Program-made: the position numbers and the translations under genes | Part shown: positions 19,871 to 29,060 of the stretch, in pieces | Numbering within the stretch: position 1 is the stretch's first letter | How the letters are laid out: the number at the start of each line of letters is the position of its first letter | Notes under the pieces: generated by a model | Database searches by the model: none | Seen by the model: only the letters and a program-made list of their open reading frames with translations | Told to the model about the DNA's origin: nothing | DNA from: Methyloceanibacter methanicus | Lineage (GTDB): Bacteria > Pseudomonadota > Alphaproteobacteria > Rhizobiales > Methyloligellaceae | Direction of reading: 5' to 3' | DNA: 64,000 bases | Assembly: GCF_001723285.1 (NCBI RefSeq) | Contig: NZ_LPWG01000002.1 | Location: 62,001-126,000, forward strand

Positions 19871-20488
19871 CTAGTACTCGATGCCGGCTTGCGCCTTCAC
19901 GCCGGCGGCGAAGTGGTGCTTCACCAGTGTCATGTCGGTGACGAGGTCGGCCGCCTCGATCAGACCCGGCTTGGCATTCCGTCCGGTGACGATCACATGC
20001 AGGTCCGGACGCCGCGCCTTCAGCGTGGCGATGACCTCGTCGACAGGCAGATAGTCGTAGCGCAGGGCGATGTTCAGCTCATCGAGAATGACCAGGCTGA
20101 AGCTGGGATCGTCCATGAGTTCCACCGCCTTGGCCCAAGCTCGTTCCGCCGCGGCGATATCGCGGGAGAGATCCTGGGTTTCCCACGTGAAGCCTTCGCC
20201 CATGGAATACCAGGCCACCTGATCGCCGAACTTCTCCAGAGCGTCGCGCTCGGCCGTGTGCCAAGCCCCCTTGACGAACTGGACGATCCCGACGCGCTTG
20301 CCGCGCCCGATCATGCGCAAGGCGAGGCCGAACGCGGCCGTGGACTTGCCTTTGCCGGTACCGGTGTGAACGATCAGAAGCCCTTTTTCGACGGTCTTCC
20401 CGGCGACCTGGGCGTCCTGCAATTCCTTGCGCTTGGCCATCTTGGCCCGATGACGCTCGAGGTCCTTGTCTTCGACCGACTTCGTCAT
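19871..20488 (-). CDS. cobO: Corrinoid adenosyltransferase CobO (CobA/BtuR type)
   Basis: 205 residues. The ATG at 20488 overlaps the cobP stop (ATGA). The P-loop is [39 protein letters not shown] and the Walker [18 protein letters not shown] are also present, and the C-terminal [15 protein letters not shown] is canonical. It adenosylates the reduced cobalt of corrin intermediates with ATP. Confidence 0.97.
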   Translation of the reverse strand: MTKSVEDKDLERHRAKMAKRKELQDAQVAGKTVEKGLLIVHTGTGKGKSTAAFGLALRMIGRGKRVGIVQFVKGAWHTAERDALEKFGDQVAWYSMGEGFTWETQDLSRDIAAAERAWAKAVELMDDPSFSLVILDELNIALRYDYLPVDEVIATLKARRPDLHVIVTGRNAKPGLIEAADLVTDMTLVKHHFAAGVKAQAGIEY

Positions 20489-21019
20489 GTGTTTCCCTTC
20501 ACAATGAGAGGCTGCCCGGCGACCACCAAGACGACCCGGCTGGCGAGAGCCGCGATCTGCTGGTTGAGACGGCCTTGCGCGTCGCGAAACGCACGGCCAA
20601 GCGGCGTCTCCGGCACGAGCCCCAGCCCCACCTCGTTGGAGACCAGCACGGTGGCGTTTTCGCGCGTCTGCAGCGCGTGTTCGAGTTGCGCCATGGCGCG
20701 GTCGATATCGAACGGGCCATGCATGATATTCGAGAGCCACAAGGTCAAACAGTCCGCGAGCACGACGGCCCCTTTCGGCGCCTCGCGGATCGCATCCGCC
20801 AGGTCGTGGGGCGCTCGATCGTCTGCCAACCGGCTTCGCGACGGGCCTGATGTTCGGCAATGCGGGCGGCCATCTCGTCGTCATGCGCCTCGGCCGTGGC
20901 GATATAGATCCACGGCGGGGGAGAGACTTGACGAAACTCTCGGCAAACCGGCTCTTGCCGGATCGGGCCCCGCCGAGGACCAAGGTGATTCCTTCGTCCT
21001 CGGGGCTGGCACTTGCCAT
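20485..21019 (-). pseudogene. cobP: Adenosylcobinamide kinase/guanylyltransferase CobP (CobU), two frame breaks
   Basis: The gene starts at ATG 21019 with the P-loop LVLGGARSGKSRFAE. The frame is lost in the G5 run at 20917-20921. Reading one base off gives PWIYIATAEAHDDEMAARIA and GWQTIERP. A second slip in the G4 run at 20808-20811 returns to a frame reading HDLADAIREAPKG, DCLTLWLSNI and VSNEVGLGLVP, ending at 20485. Adding one G to each run restores a normal protein of about 178 residues. The enzyme phosphorylates adenosylcobinamide and transfers GMP. Both breaks being in G runs points to base-calling errors rather than decay. Confidence 0.85.
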
Positions 21020-21025
21020 TATTGG

Positions 21026-21655
21026 CTACGCGTCTGGAATGATTTGCCCGAGAAGCGCGGCAATCCCGATGCCGACCACCACGGCGCCGGCTAGACGCGG
21101 GGCGATGGCCGAGACGGACGGGGTCCGCACGCGGAAGAGCAGGGCGACACCGACGCTGAGGACACTCTGTATGATCACGAGACCGAGCAGATAGGCCGCG
21201 AGGGGTGTCGGCTCCGCGCCGAAGATCGACTCGCCGTAGGCATAGCCATGCGCAAGGCCCGCGGCACCGAACAGTGCGGCCCAGGCGGCAAGCGGAAGCG
21301 CGCGGCCACTAGCGACGAGGGCGCCGACGATCACCACGGAGGACGCCACGATCAGTTCGGCGCCAGGCAGATCGAACCCGCCCACGTGGATACCGACACC
21401 GATGGCCGACGCCGCGACGAAGAGAACAGGGAGGCCGAGATTGAGACCGCCGACGCCGACTGCTACGCCGACGGCGATGAGAAAGGCCAGATGGTCGAGC
21501 CCGATCACCGGATGGCCGAGACCGGAAAGCAGGCCCTGAGAGAAGGTCGAGGGCATTTCGCCGCCCATCATGTGATGCGCCGACGCCGGCGCAGCGGTGA
21601 GCACAAGCGCGGCGAGCGCCAAAAACACGATGCGATGCAGTGAAGACGTGGTCAT
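21026..21655 (-). CDS. HupE/UreJ family membrane protein, probable cobalt transporter
   Basis: 209 residues. A signal-like N-terminus (FLALAALVLTAAPASAHH) is followed by about six hydrophobic segments. The His-containing family motif is GLGHPVIGLDHLAFLIAVGV, and a second is AGLAHGYAYGE. HupE/UreJ proteins carry nickel or cobalt. A cobalamin riboswitch immediately upstream and the cob genes around it favour cobalt. A good Shine-Dalgarno, AAGGGGGA, precedes the ATG. It lies 6 bases upstream of cobP, so it heads a hupE-cobP-cobO-cobQ operon. Confidence 0.88.
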   Translation of the reverse strand: MTTSSLHRIVFLALAALVLTAAPASAHHMMGGEMPSTFSQGLLSGLGHPVIGLDHLAFLIAVGVAVGVGGLNLGLPVLFVAASAIGVGIHVGGFDLPGAELIVASSVVIVGALVASGRALPLAAWAALFGAAGLAHGYAYGESIFGAEPTPLAAYLLGLVIIQSVLSVGVALLFRVRTPSVSAIAPRLAGAVVVGIGIAALLGQIIPDA

Positions 21656-21700
21656 GTGATCCCCCTTGCGCCCTCCGCCCGAGCGCGCGGTTCAAGGTTG

Positions 21701-21881
21701 GCGCCGCGGCAGGTCTCCTGACTTTGCGGCTCCATCCATCCTCTCGGTCGTCTGGAGCCCTCGTTCCAGTGACCAAGAGAGGGATGTGCGCCGCTTACAG
21801 TTGCGGGGGCAGTCACGGAATTGGGAAATCCCTCACCGTGTTCCCTTCATTTATCCCGCGGAGCGCGGGAACCATCGGCGC
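21701..21881 (-). ncRNA. Cobalamin riboswitch controlling hupE
   Basis: Read on the minus strand: ATGAAGGGAACACGGTG, then the core CTGCCCCCGCAACTGTAAGC, and AGTCAGGAGACCTGCC near the 3' end. These are the conserved blocks of the AdoCbl riboswitch. A short closing helix is possible between GCGCCG (5') and CGGCGC (3'). It ends about 45 bases before the hupE ATG, so translation of hupE is probably shut off when cobalamin is plentiful. Confidence 0.93.
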
Positions 21882-21885
21882 TCCG

Positions 21886-21913
21886 ACTATAGTCGGCAAA
21901 GGGCAAGCCGCAA
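21886..21913 (-). promoter_or_regulatory. Promoter of the hupE riboswitch transcript, with embedded palindrome
   Basis: On the minus strand, TTGCGG (21913-21908), a 16-base spacer, then TATAGT (21891-21886). Transcription would begin near 21880, matching the 5' end of the riboswitch. The -10 lies inside a perfect 14-base palindrome, CCGACTATAGTCGG (21883-21896), a possible operator. Confidence 0.5.
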
Positions 21914-21957
21914 GGGGAATCCCGGGGCGCCGCGCCGGCGCCGGCGCCTGCAACGCA

Positions 21958-21987
21958 TTGACAAACGCGGCTGAGGGGCCCTTATGT
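21958..21987 (+). promoter_or_regulatory. Promoter of the cobW-cobN operon leader
   Basis: TTGACA at 21958-21963, an 18-base spacer and TTATGT at 21982-21987. The predicted transcript start coincides with the 5' end of the plus-strand riboswitch. Confidence 0.55.
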
Positions 21988-21992
21988 GCCGT

Positions 21993-22190
21993 ATCGACGG
22001 TTGCTCATTTCGAGCGAACAGGGAACGCGGTAAGGAAAGTTCCAAATCCGCGGCTGCCCCCGCAACTGTAAGCGGTGTGCCCAGGCAAGAGCTGGAAAGC
22101 GGTCTTGGGCGCCTAAGCCAACGCCACTGGGTTCGACCCGGGAAGGCGGCGAAGGTTGATACCCGCGAAGCCAGGAGACCTGCCGTCGAT
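21993..22190 (+). ncRNA. Cobalamin riboswitch controlling the DUF1636-cobW-cobN operon
   Basis: A closing helix of eight perfect pairs joins ATCGACGG (21993-22000) and CCGTCGAT (22183-22190). Inside are AGGGAACGCGGT, the core CTGCCCCCGCAACTGTAAGC, and GAAGCCAGGAGACCTGCC just before the 3' strand of the helix. These are the hallmark blocks of the AdoCbl riboswitch. It is back to back with the hupE riboswitch, about 110 bases apart. Confidence 0.95.
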
Positions 22191-22216
22191 CGAGTCGTCC
22201 GCCGGGCGGGGTGCCT

Positions 22217-22253
22217 CCGCGACGCTGGGTTCTTGGCCCGACACGCGTCGCGG
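22217..22253 (+). promoter_or_regulatory. Hairpin in the riboswitch expression platform
   Basis: CCGCGACGC (22217-22225) pairs perfectly with GCGTCGCGG (22245-22253). It lies between the aptamer and the first gene and may be the switching terminator or anti-terminator. There is no T run. Confidence 0.35.
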
Positions 22254-22311
22254 CCGTCGTGCACCCTTCTTGCCGCGGGGTCTCGTTCGAGACCGCCAGA
22301 GGATCTCAAGG

Positions 22312-22736
22312 GTGACACTTCCCGAAGGCAGCAACGACCCGACCCCGGAGGCCCAAAACGGGCCGATCGTTTATGTCTGCGTGACCTGCCGCAGGGCGGG
22401 CGAGACCGAGGAAGGCCCGCGCCCGGGCTCCCTGCTTGCGGCGGCGACGGCCGAAGCCGCCCGCGGAACAGGCGTCACCGTCACGGGCGTGGAATGCTTG
22501 GTAATTGCAGCCGCTCGCTCAGCGCCGCGATGCGCGCGCCCGATAGCTGGACCTATGTGTTCGGCGGTCTCGATGCCGCCAACGATGCGCCGGCGTTGAT
22601 CGCGGGGGCGCAACTTCTCGTCGATGCGGCCGATGGCATCCTGCCCTGGGGCGGGCGGCCCGATGTCTTGAAGCGCGGCCTGATCGCGCGCATACCACCG
22701 CTCCACTTCACACCGACCTCGGAGGACCTTGAATGA
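22312..22736 (+). pseudogene. DUF1636 family protein, one frameshift
   Basis: The gene starts at GTG 22312. The first part reads PIVYVCVTCRRAGE, with a Cys pair. At about 22500 one G appears to be missing in TTGGTAAT. Reading on in the shifted frame gives CLGNCSRSLSAAMRAPDSW, YVFGGLDAANDAPALIAGAQ and a stop at 22736. The four Cys residues (CVTC and ECLGNC) suggest a thioredoxin-like metal or Fe-S protein. DUF1636 genes commonly sit beside cobW; the role is unknown. The repaired protein is about 141 residues. Its stop overlaps the cobW ATG (ATGA). Confidence 0.75.
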
Positions 22737-23767
22737 CGTCCGTTGCCCGCGTTCCCTGCACGATCGTGACCGGCTTTCTCGGCTCCGGCAAGACAACGCT
22801 CATCCGCCATGTTCTCGCCAACGCCAACGGGCGGCGCCTCGCCGTGATCGTCAACGAGTTCGGCGATGTGGGCATCGACGGCGAGATCCTCAAAGGCTGT
22901 GGCGACGAAAACTGCTCCGAGGAGAATATCGTCGAACTTGCCAATGGCTGCCTGTGCTGCACGGTTGCCGACGAGTTCGTGCCCGCGCTCGACGCGATTC
23001 TGGCGCGCCACCCCCAAGTCGATCACATCGTCATCGAGACCTCCGGGCTCGCGCTGCCGAAGCCGCTCGTGCAGGCCTTCCATTGGCCCGCGATCAAGAA
23101 CCGTGTCACGGTCGACGGTGTGGTGGCGGTGGTCGACGGCGCCGCGCTGTCCGAAGGACAAGTGTCCGCGGATCTCGAAGCCTTGTCGGCGCAGCGGGCG
23201 GCGGACGATGCCCTCGATCACGACGACCCCATCGAAGAGGTGTTCGAGGACCAAATCGCCTGCGCGGACCTGATCGTCTTGAACAAGCGCGATCTGCTCG
23301 ACACGGAGGGGCTCGAGCGTGCGATGACGACGGTCACCGGCGCGCTCCCGCGCGGGATCGGCGTCGTCACGGTCGCGGAAGGCAAGGTCGACGCCACCGC
23401 ACTCCTCGGTCTCGGCATCGGCGCGGAGGACGATATCGAAAACCGCATGACCCACCACGACAGCGAGGCGGATCACGACCACGACGACTTCGACACGTTC
23501 GTGGTCCCGATCGCCGAGGTGGCCGACCCCGCGTCCATCGCCCAGCGCATCGCCGATCTGGCCGGGGCCCACGATGTCTTGCGCGTCAAGGGTTTCGCCG
23601 CGGTGGCAGGCAAGCCCATGCGGCTTCTGATCCAGGCCGTGGGACCGCGCGTGAATCATTATTTCGACCGCCCCTGGGGGCAGGCCGAGGACCGCCAGGG
23701 CAAGGTTGTCGTTATCGGCCTGAAGGGTCTGGACCGCGACGCCGTGGTCAAGTCCCTGGCCGGATAG
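22733..23767 (+). CDS. cobW: CobW G3E-family GTPase (metallochaperone)
   Basis: 344 residues. The P-loop is VTGFLGSGKTTLIRHVL, the metal-binding CxCC motif lies in NGCLCCTVADEF, and the guanine-specificity motif is LNKRDLLD. A His/Asp stretch, HHDSEADHDHDDFD (about residue 238), is a likely metal-gathering loop. CobW is thought to deliver cobalt to the CobNST chelatase, and cobN follows by 16 bases. Expression is expected to follow the upstream cobalamin riboswitch. Confidence 0.95.
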   Translation: MTSVARVPCTIVTGFLGSGKTTLIRHVLANANGRRLAVIVNEFGDVGIDGEILKGCGDENCSEENIVELANGCLCCTVADEFVPALDAILARHPQVDHIVIETSGLALPKPLVQAFHWPAIKNRVTVDGVVAVVDGAALSEGQVSADLEALSAQRAADDALDHDDPIEEVFEDQIACADLIVLNKRDLLDTEGLERAMTTVTGALPRGIGVVTVAEGKVDATALLGLGIGAEDDIENRMTHHDSEADHDHDDFDTFVVPIAEVADPASIAQRIADLAGAHDVLRVKGFAAVAGKPMRLLIQAVGPRVNHYFDRPWGQAEDRQGKVVVIGLKGLDRDAVVKSLAG

Positions 23768-23783
23768 CCCGCAGGCAGCGACC

Positions 23784-26700
23784 ATGCACCTCCTACAGAC
23801 AAGCAGCGCGACGCTCGACGACATCGCCGAGCCGATCGACCTGGGTCAAACCCCAGGCGATATCGTGATCTTGTCGTTCACCGACAGCGACCTTGCCGGG
23901 CTCGTGGCGGCCTACGCAGAAGAGCGGGACTGTCTGCCGTCGGTACGGCTCGCGCGCTTGCGCGACCTGCGCCATCCGATGTCCACCGATCTTTGGATCG
24001 TGACGGTCGCGCAACACGCCAAGGTCATCGTGGTGCGTCTCCTGGGCGGACTCGACTGGTGGCGCTACGGCGTCGAGCGTCTGGCGGCGGTGGCCCGCGA
24101 GCGCGGCATCGCCTTGGCGGTGCTGCCGGGCGAGGACCGGGACGATACGCGCCTGTTCGAGCAGTCGACCTTGGACGAACCGGAACTCAAGACGCTGTTG
24201 GCCTATTTCCGCGAAGGCGGACCGGCCAATCTGCGCGCGCTTCTGCGGCGTTTGGCCCGTCTCGGAGGGACGGAGCTGCACGCGCCGGCGCCGCAAGCCT
24301 TCCCGCGCATGGGCGTCTACTGCCCCGGCGAGGGCGTTGTCGCGCTCGAGGCTTTCTTGGCCGGAGACCACACGGACGCGGATGACGCCCGAGACCTGGC
24401 GACGGTGCCGATCCTGTTCTATCGCGCCGCCCTTCTCGCCGCCGACACCGGTCCGATCGATGTTCTGTATACGGCGCTTTCCAGGCGCGGGCTTCGCCCC
24501 GTCCCGCTCTTCGTGCCCAGCCTGAAGGCTCCCGACGCCATTGCGTTCGTGCGTGGCGCGTTCGAACGGTTCGGACCGTCCGCGATTGTCACGACCACCG
24601 CCTTTGCCGCTGGCGACGGCGTCTTCGAGGGATGCGATGCGCCTGTCGTGCAAGCGGTCATCGCCAATACGAGACGCGAGGCTTGGGCGTCCAACCCGCG
24701 CGGTCTTGGACCTGCGGATCTGTCCATGCATGTGGTGCTCCCCGAGCTCGACGGGCGCGTGCTGGCGGGGACGCTGGGGTTCAAGGACACGCAGGACAAG
24801 GACGAGGCTTTGGGCTTCGCCGGCTTCGTCAGCCGACCTGAACGGGATCGCATCGAGGCCGTCGCGGACAAGGTCGCCGCGCTCGTCCGTCTGCGGCATC
24901 TGCCGCGCACCGAACGCAAGATCGCGATCGTTCTGCCTGACTACCCTGGCGCGGGCGGCCGGGCCGCCTACGCGGTGGGGCTCGACGTACCCGCAAGCGT
25001 GCTCGGCGCGATGACGGACCTCGATGCCGCGGGCTACACGGTGGACGACATCCCGCCGGGCACGCATTCTTTGCTCGCCCGCCTGACCGGCCAAGACAAT
25101 GGTCTAAGCCTGGGGCTCGAAGACTATGAGGCGCATCTGGCGGCCCTTCCCGAGGCGGTTGGCGCGGCCATGTGCGAAGCCTGGGGCGACCCTGAGAACG
25201 ATCCGGATTTTCGCGACGGCGCCTTTCGCTTTCAGGCCGCAACGTTCGGAAATGTGACCGTCGCGCTCCCGCCGGATCGCGGCAAGACGACGGACCGGCG
25301 CGCGGACTACCACGATCCCGATCTGCCGCCGCGCCATGCGCTGCTCGCCTTCGGCCTGTGGCTTCAGCACGAGGTGTGCGCCGATGCCATGCTGCATCTC
25401 GGCGCGCACGGCACGCTGGAATGGCTGCCGGGCAATGCGGTCGCGCTCACCGCCTCGTGCTTCCCCGAAGCCGTGCTGGGCGCGTTGCCGGTGTTCTATC
25501 CCTTCATCGTGTCGAACCCTGGCGAGGCCGCGCAGGCCAAACGCCGCGTGGCGGCGGTGACCATCGGCCATCTGCCGCCACCGATCACGGGCACGGAAAT
25601 GACCGGCGCGGCTTTGGAGCTGGAGCAACTCGTCGACGAATATGCGATCGCCGACGGACTCGATACCCGGCGGCGCGACCGGCTGGCGGCGCTGATCGTC
25701 GACAAGGCGAAGGAGACGGGGCTCGCCGACGAGGCGGGGCTTTCGCGCGACGAATGCGGGCAAGAGGCGCTGCGCAAGATCGACACTTGGCTATGCGATC
25801 TCAAGGACCTCGCGGTCAAGGACGGTCTTCACGTCTTTGGGCGCGACCCGCATACGGACGATGCCGACTGGATCGCCTGCGCGGCGGCGGAGCGGGCCGC
25901 GCTTCTCGCGGCGCTGGACGCCAAGCGGGTGCGCCCGGGACCGGCCGGAGCGCCGTCTCGGGGGCGGCGCGACGTGCTGCCCACCGGGCGCAACCTCTAC
26001 ACCGCCGATCCGCGCGTCCTTCCGACCCAGACTGCCATGGAGTTGGGCATGCGTGCGGCCGACGAGGTCGTTCGCGGCTATATGCAACAACATGGGGAGA
26101 TGCCCCGGTCGCTCGTAATCGACCTCTGGGGCAGCGCGACCTTGCGGACCGGTGGCGAGGAAATCGCCCAAGGGCTCGCCCTGATGGGCTGCCGGCCCGT
26201 CTGGGACCCGGCGACCGGGCGCGTCACCGGTGTCGAAGTGTTGCCGCCCGCTTCCATGGGGCGGCCCCGCGTCGATGTGACGTTCCGGATCTCGGGACTT
26301 TTCCGCGACCTCTTTCCGGCTCAAATCGCGCTGTTGGATGCGGCGGTCAAGCTCGTGGCGGCGCGCGACGAGGACCCGCACGACAATCCGCTGGCCGCGG
26401 CGGTCAAGGGAACCGGGAATGCCGTTCCCGAGCGCATTTTCGGCAATGCGCCGGGTGCCTATGGCGCAGGCATCGAGGATTTTCTGGGCGCACGGGCCAC
26501 TGATGACGGATTCAAGGACGCCTCCGACGAGATTTTAGGGGCGGCGTACCTGGCGGCCACCTCGTATGTCTATGGCGGCGCGGAGGGCGAGGGCACGGCA
26601 CGGCACGGCGCCTTTGCCGACCGCGTGGCCGAAGCTGATCTTCTCGTTCACCTGAGCGACGACCCCACCCGCGACATTCTCGAAGGCGCCGAGGACGTGG

Positions 26701-27152
26701 CCCATATCGGCGGCTTCGCCGCGGCCGCCCGCACGCTCGGTGCCAAGCCCGACCTGATCGTGCTCGATACCACCAATCCATCCGCCCCGAAGGCGCGGCC
26801 GCTTCCCCAAGCGCTGGCCCGCATCGTCCGGGCCCGCGCGATCAGCCCCGCCTTCATCGCCGGCATGATGCGCCACCGCGCGCGCGGCGCTGCGGAGCTC
26901 GCCGAGACCGTCGACCGGCTCGCGGACTTCGCGGACGTGACCGATGCGGTCTCCGGCGCGCTGTTCGATGCGATCCATGACGCCTATCTTGGCGATGCAA
27001 CTGTACGGAATTTCTTGGTGCGCGAGAATCCGCAAGCAGCATGCGCGATCGCCGAGCGCCTTGAGACGGCGCGGCGCAAGGGCCTGTGGCATCCGAAGCG
27101 CAACGATCTTGGGATGGACGACCTTCTGGGCCTCGCGGAGGCGGCACAATGA
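23784..27152 (+). CDS. cobN: Cobaltochelatase subunit CobN
   Basis: 1122 residues, somewhat shorter than the roughly 1270 of Pseudomonas denitrificans CobN. Typical blocks include FAGFVSRPERDRIEAV, IAIVLPDYPGAGGRAAYAVG and DAMLHLGAHGTLEWLPGN, in which the HxGAHG His is a chelatase signature. PTGRNLYTADPRVLPTQTA and ERIFGNAPGAYGAGIEDFL are also typical. It inserts Co(II) into hydrogenobyrinic acid a,c-diamide with CobS and CobT, which are not in this window. Its stop overlaps the cobG ATG. Confidence 0.97.
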   Translation: MHLLQTSSATLDDIAEPIDLGQTPGDIVILSFTDSDLAGLVAAYAEERDCLPSVRLARLRDLRHPMSTDLWIVTVAQHAKVIVVRLLGGLDWWRYGVERLAAVARERGIALAVLPGEDRDDTRLFEQSTLDEPELKTLLAYFREGGPANLRALLRRLARLGGTELHAPAPQAFPRMGVYCPGEGVVALEAFLAGDHTDADDARDLATVPILFYRAALLAADTGPIDVLYTALSRRGLRPVPLFVPSLKAPDAIAFVRGAFERFGPSAIVTTTAFAAGDGVFEGCDAPVVQAVIANTRREAWASNPRGLGPADLSMHVVLPELDGRVLAGTLGFKDTQDKDEALGFAGFVSRPERDRIEAVADKVAALVRLRHLPRTERKIAIVLPDYPGAGGRAAYAVGLDVPASVLGAMTDLDAAGYTVDDIPPGTHSLLARLTGQDNGLSLGLEDYEAHLAALPEAVGAAMCEAWGDPENDPDFRDGAFRFQAATFGNVTVALPPDRGKTTDRRADYHDPDLPPRHALLAFGLWLQHEVCADAMLHLGAHGTLEWLPGNAVALTASCFPEAVLGALPVFYPFIVSNPGEAAQAKRRVAAVTIGHLPPPITGTEMTGAALELEQLVDEYAIADGLDTRRRDRLAALIVDKAKETGLADEAGLSRDECGQEALRKIDTWLCDLKDLAVKDGLHVFGRDPHTDDADWIACAAAERAALLAALDAKRVRPGPAGAPSRGRRDVLPTGRNLYTADPRVLPTQTAMELGMRAADEVVRGYMQQHGEMPRSLVIDLWGSATLRTGGEEIAQGLALMGCRPVWDPATGRVTGVEVLPPASMGRPRVDVTFRISGLFRDLFPAQIALLDAAVKLVAARDEDPHDNPLAAAVKGTGNAVPERIFGNAPGAYGAGIEDFLGARATDDGFKDASDEILGAAYLAATSYVYGGAEGEGTARHGAFADRVAEADLLVHLSDDPTRDILEGAEDVAHIGGFAAAARTLGAKPDLIVLDTTNPSAPKARPLPQALARIVRARAISPAFIAGMMRHRARGAAELAETVDRLADFADVTDAVSGALFDAIHDAYLGDATVRNFLVRENPQAACAIAERLETARRKGLWHPKRNDLGMDDLLGLAEAAQ

Positions 27153-28425
27153 GGACGCGATCCGTTCGGAACCTCCACGCTGGCGCCGCCAATGCACGAG
27201 GCGCTTGTCCGTGCCTCTCGGCCCCCATGGAAACGGGAGACGGCCTGCTGGCGCGTATCGTTTCATCTGGCTGATCGCCATCGACGACTTTGCCGCACTA
27301 TGCGCGGCCGCCCGCACCCATGGCAACGGGCTGATGGAGGTCACCGCGCGCGGCAGCTTGCAGATCAGAGGCCTGACGGCGACATCCGCGCCGCAATTCG
27401 CAAGCGCGGTCGCGGCGCTCGACGTCCCCGTCGACAATCATGTTCCGGTCCTGGTCTCGCCGCTGCCCGCGCATCCGACGGCGCGGTTCGACGCGCGCGG
27501 CCTCGCCGTCGAAACGCGCCGGGCCATCGACGCGCGCGGGCTGGATCTCGCGCCGAAGGTCTCGGTCGCAATCGACGACGGCGGCCCGATCTCTCTCGAT
27601 AGCCTCGCCGCCGATATCCGTCTGCGTGCCGTTGGTGCTGACACAGCACCGCAGCTTCTCCTAAGCGTTGGCGGCGACCACGAAACCGCGGCCCCGCTTG
27701 GACTTGCGCGGTTCGAGGATGCGGCGCGCCTGGTCGTGGATCTCCTGGCGGTGCTGGCCGAGAGCGGCACGCATGCACGCGCCCGCGACGTGGCGGCGCG
27801 CGAGGGGCCGCACCCATTCGCGCGCGCCGGTGGCAGCCGGATCGAGGCAACGTTCGTTCGCCCGGCCATGCGAATCACCGAGACGATTGGCTTGCATCGC
27901 CTGCATGGCGGGGCGTGCGCGATCGGGGTCGCGCTGCCGTTCGGCCAGACCCATGCGCTCGATCTCATCGCACTTGCCCGCGTTGCGGGTGCCAACGGCG
28001 CGGACTGGGCGGCGCTCGCGCCGCAGCGCACGCTGCTGCTCGGTCCCATCGACGAGATGACCGCGTTCGCGCTCGGAACGGCTGCCGATACGCTCGGCTT
28101 CATCGTGGACGCGCGCGATGCAAGACGGCGCATTGCTGCCTGCGCCGGCGCACCGGCCTGCGCCTCGGGATACATCCGCTCGCGCGAACTGGCCGCGCGA
28201 ATCGCCGAGCGCCTGCCCCAAGGCGGCTTCGCGCTTCACATTTCCGGATGCAGCAAGGGTTGCGCCTATCCGCGGCCGGCGCCTGTGACGATCTTGGGCA
28301 CGGCGCAAGGACCCCGTATCATCGAAGGAGAGTCCGTCGCTCAACTGCCATACGGCGATCCGTATACCGATGATATCGTTGCCGAGACGGTGCGCAGGAT
28401 TGCCGCGGAGAATGAGGATGCTTGA
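27149..28425 (+). pseudogene. cobG: Precorrin-3B synthase CobG, one frameshift
   Basis: The gene starts at ATG 27149 with RGACPCLSAPMETGDGLLAR. A stop appears at 27272 because one C seems to be missing after 27271 (GGCTGATC for GGCCTGATC). The following frame continues smoothly with IAIDDFAALCAAARTHGNGL and MEVTARGSLQIRG. It then has the 4Fe-4S cysteines in CAGAPACASGYIRSREL and HISGCSKGCAYPRPAPV. The repaired protein is about 425 residues. CobG is the oxygen-dependent mono-oxygenase that makes precorrin-3B and marks the aerobic route. The intact remainder makes a base-calling error more likely than true loss. Confidence 0.85.
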
Positions 28426-29050
28426 GAACGACTATATTCGAGACGGCGCGGCGATCTACGCGCAGTCGTTTGCGATCATTCGCGAAGAATCGGACCTGTC
28501 TCGGTTCACGCCCGAGCAAGCGGACATCGCCGTGCGCATGATCCATGCCTGCGGCCGGGTCGACGCGGCGGATTTCATCGATTTTGCCGAGGACTTCGTG
28601 CCGGCGGCGACGCGTGCCTTGCAACAGGGCGCTCCGATCTTCTGCGATGCGCAGATGGTGGCGCACGGGGTCACGCGCGCGCGGCTTCCGGCGAACAATG
28701 ACGTGATCTGCACCCTGCGCGACGAACGCACGCCCAAGCTCGCCGAGGAGCTCGGCACGACGCGCTCGGCCGCGGCGCTGGAACTGTGGCGCGACCGTCT
28801 CGAGGGCGCGGTTGTTGCCATCGGCAACGCCCCCACCGCCTTGTTTCATCTCCTGGAGATGTTGAGCGCGGGCGCACCGAAGCCCGCCGCCATTCTCGGC
28901 GTGCCCGTCGGCTTTGTGGGCGCGGCCGAATCCAAGGACGCGCTTGCGGCACGCTCCTGCGGCGTTCCCTGGCTTGTCGTGCGCGGCCGCATGGGCGGCA
29001 GTGCCATGACCGCGGCGGCGCTGAACGCGCTCGCCAAGAAGGGTATATGA
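28418..29050 (+). CDS. cobH: Precorrin-8X methylmutase CobH
   Basis: 210 residues from the ATG at 28418 (another lies two codons upstream). The family start is DYIRDGAAIYAQSFAIIREE. The catalytic His region is VRMIHACGRVDAADFI, and APIFCDAQMVAHGVTRARLP and VGFVGAAESKDAL follow. It shifts a methyl group from C-11 to C-12, giving hydrogenobyrinic acid. It overlaps the cobG stop by 8 bases. Confidence 0.96.
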   Translation: MLENDYIRDGAAIYAQSFAIIREESDLSRFTPEQADIAVRMIHACGRVDAADFIDFAEDFVPAATRALQQGAPIFCDAQMVAHGVTRARLPANNDVICTLRDERTPKLAEELGTTRSAAALELWRDRLEGAVVAIGNAPTALFHLLEMLSAGAPKPAAILGVPVGFVGAAESKDALAARSCGVPWLVVRGRMGGSAMTAAALNALAKKGI

Positions 29051-29060
29051 GGATGAGCCT

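Noticed and set aside
19871-21019. A single 382-residue protein joining CobP and CobO
   Set aside because: The fusion arises only because two frame breaks in cobP let its frame run into cobO. CobO has its own ATG at 20488 and cobP its own stop at 20485.
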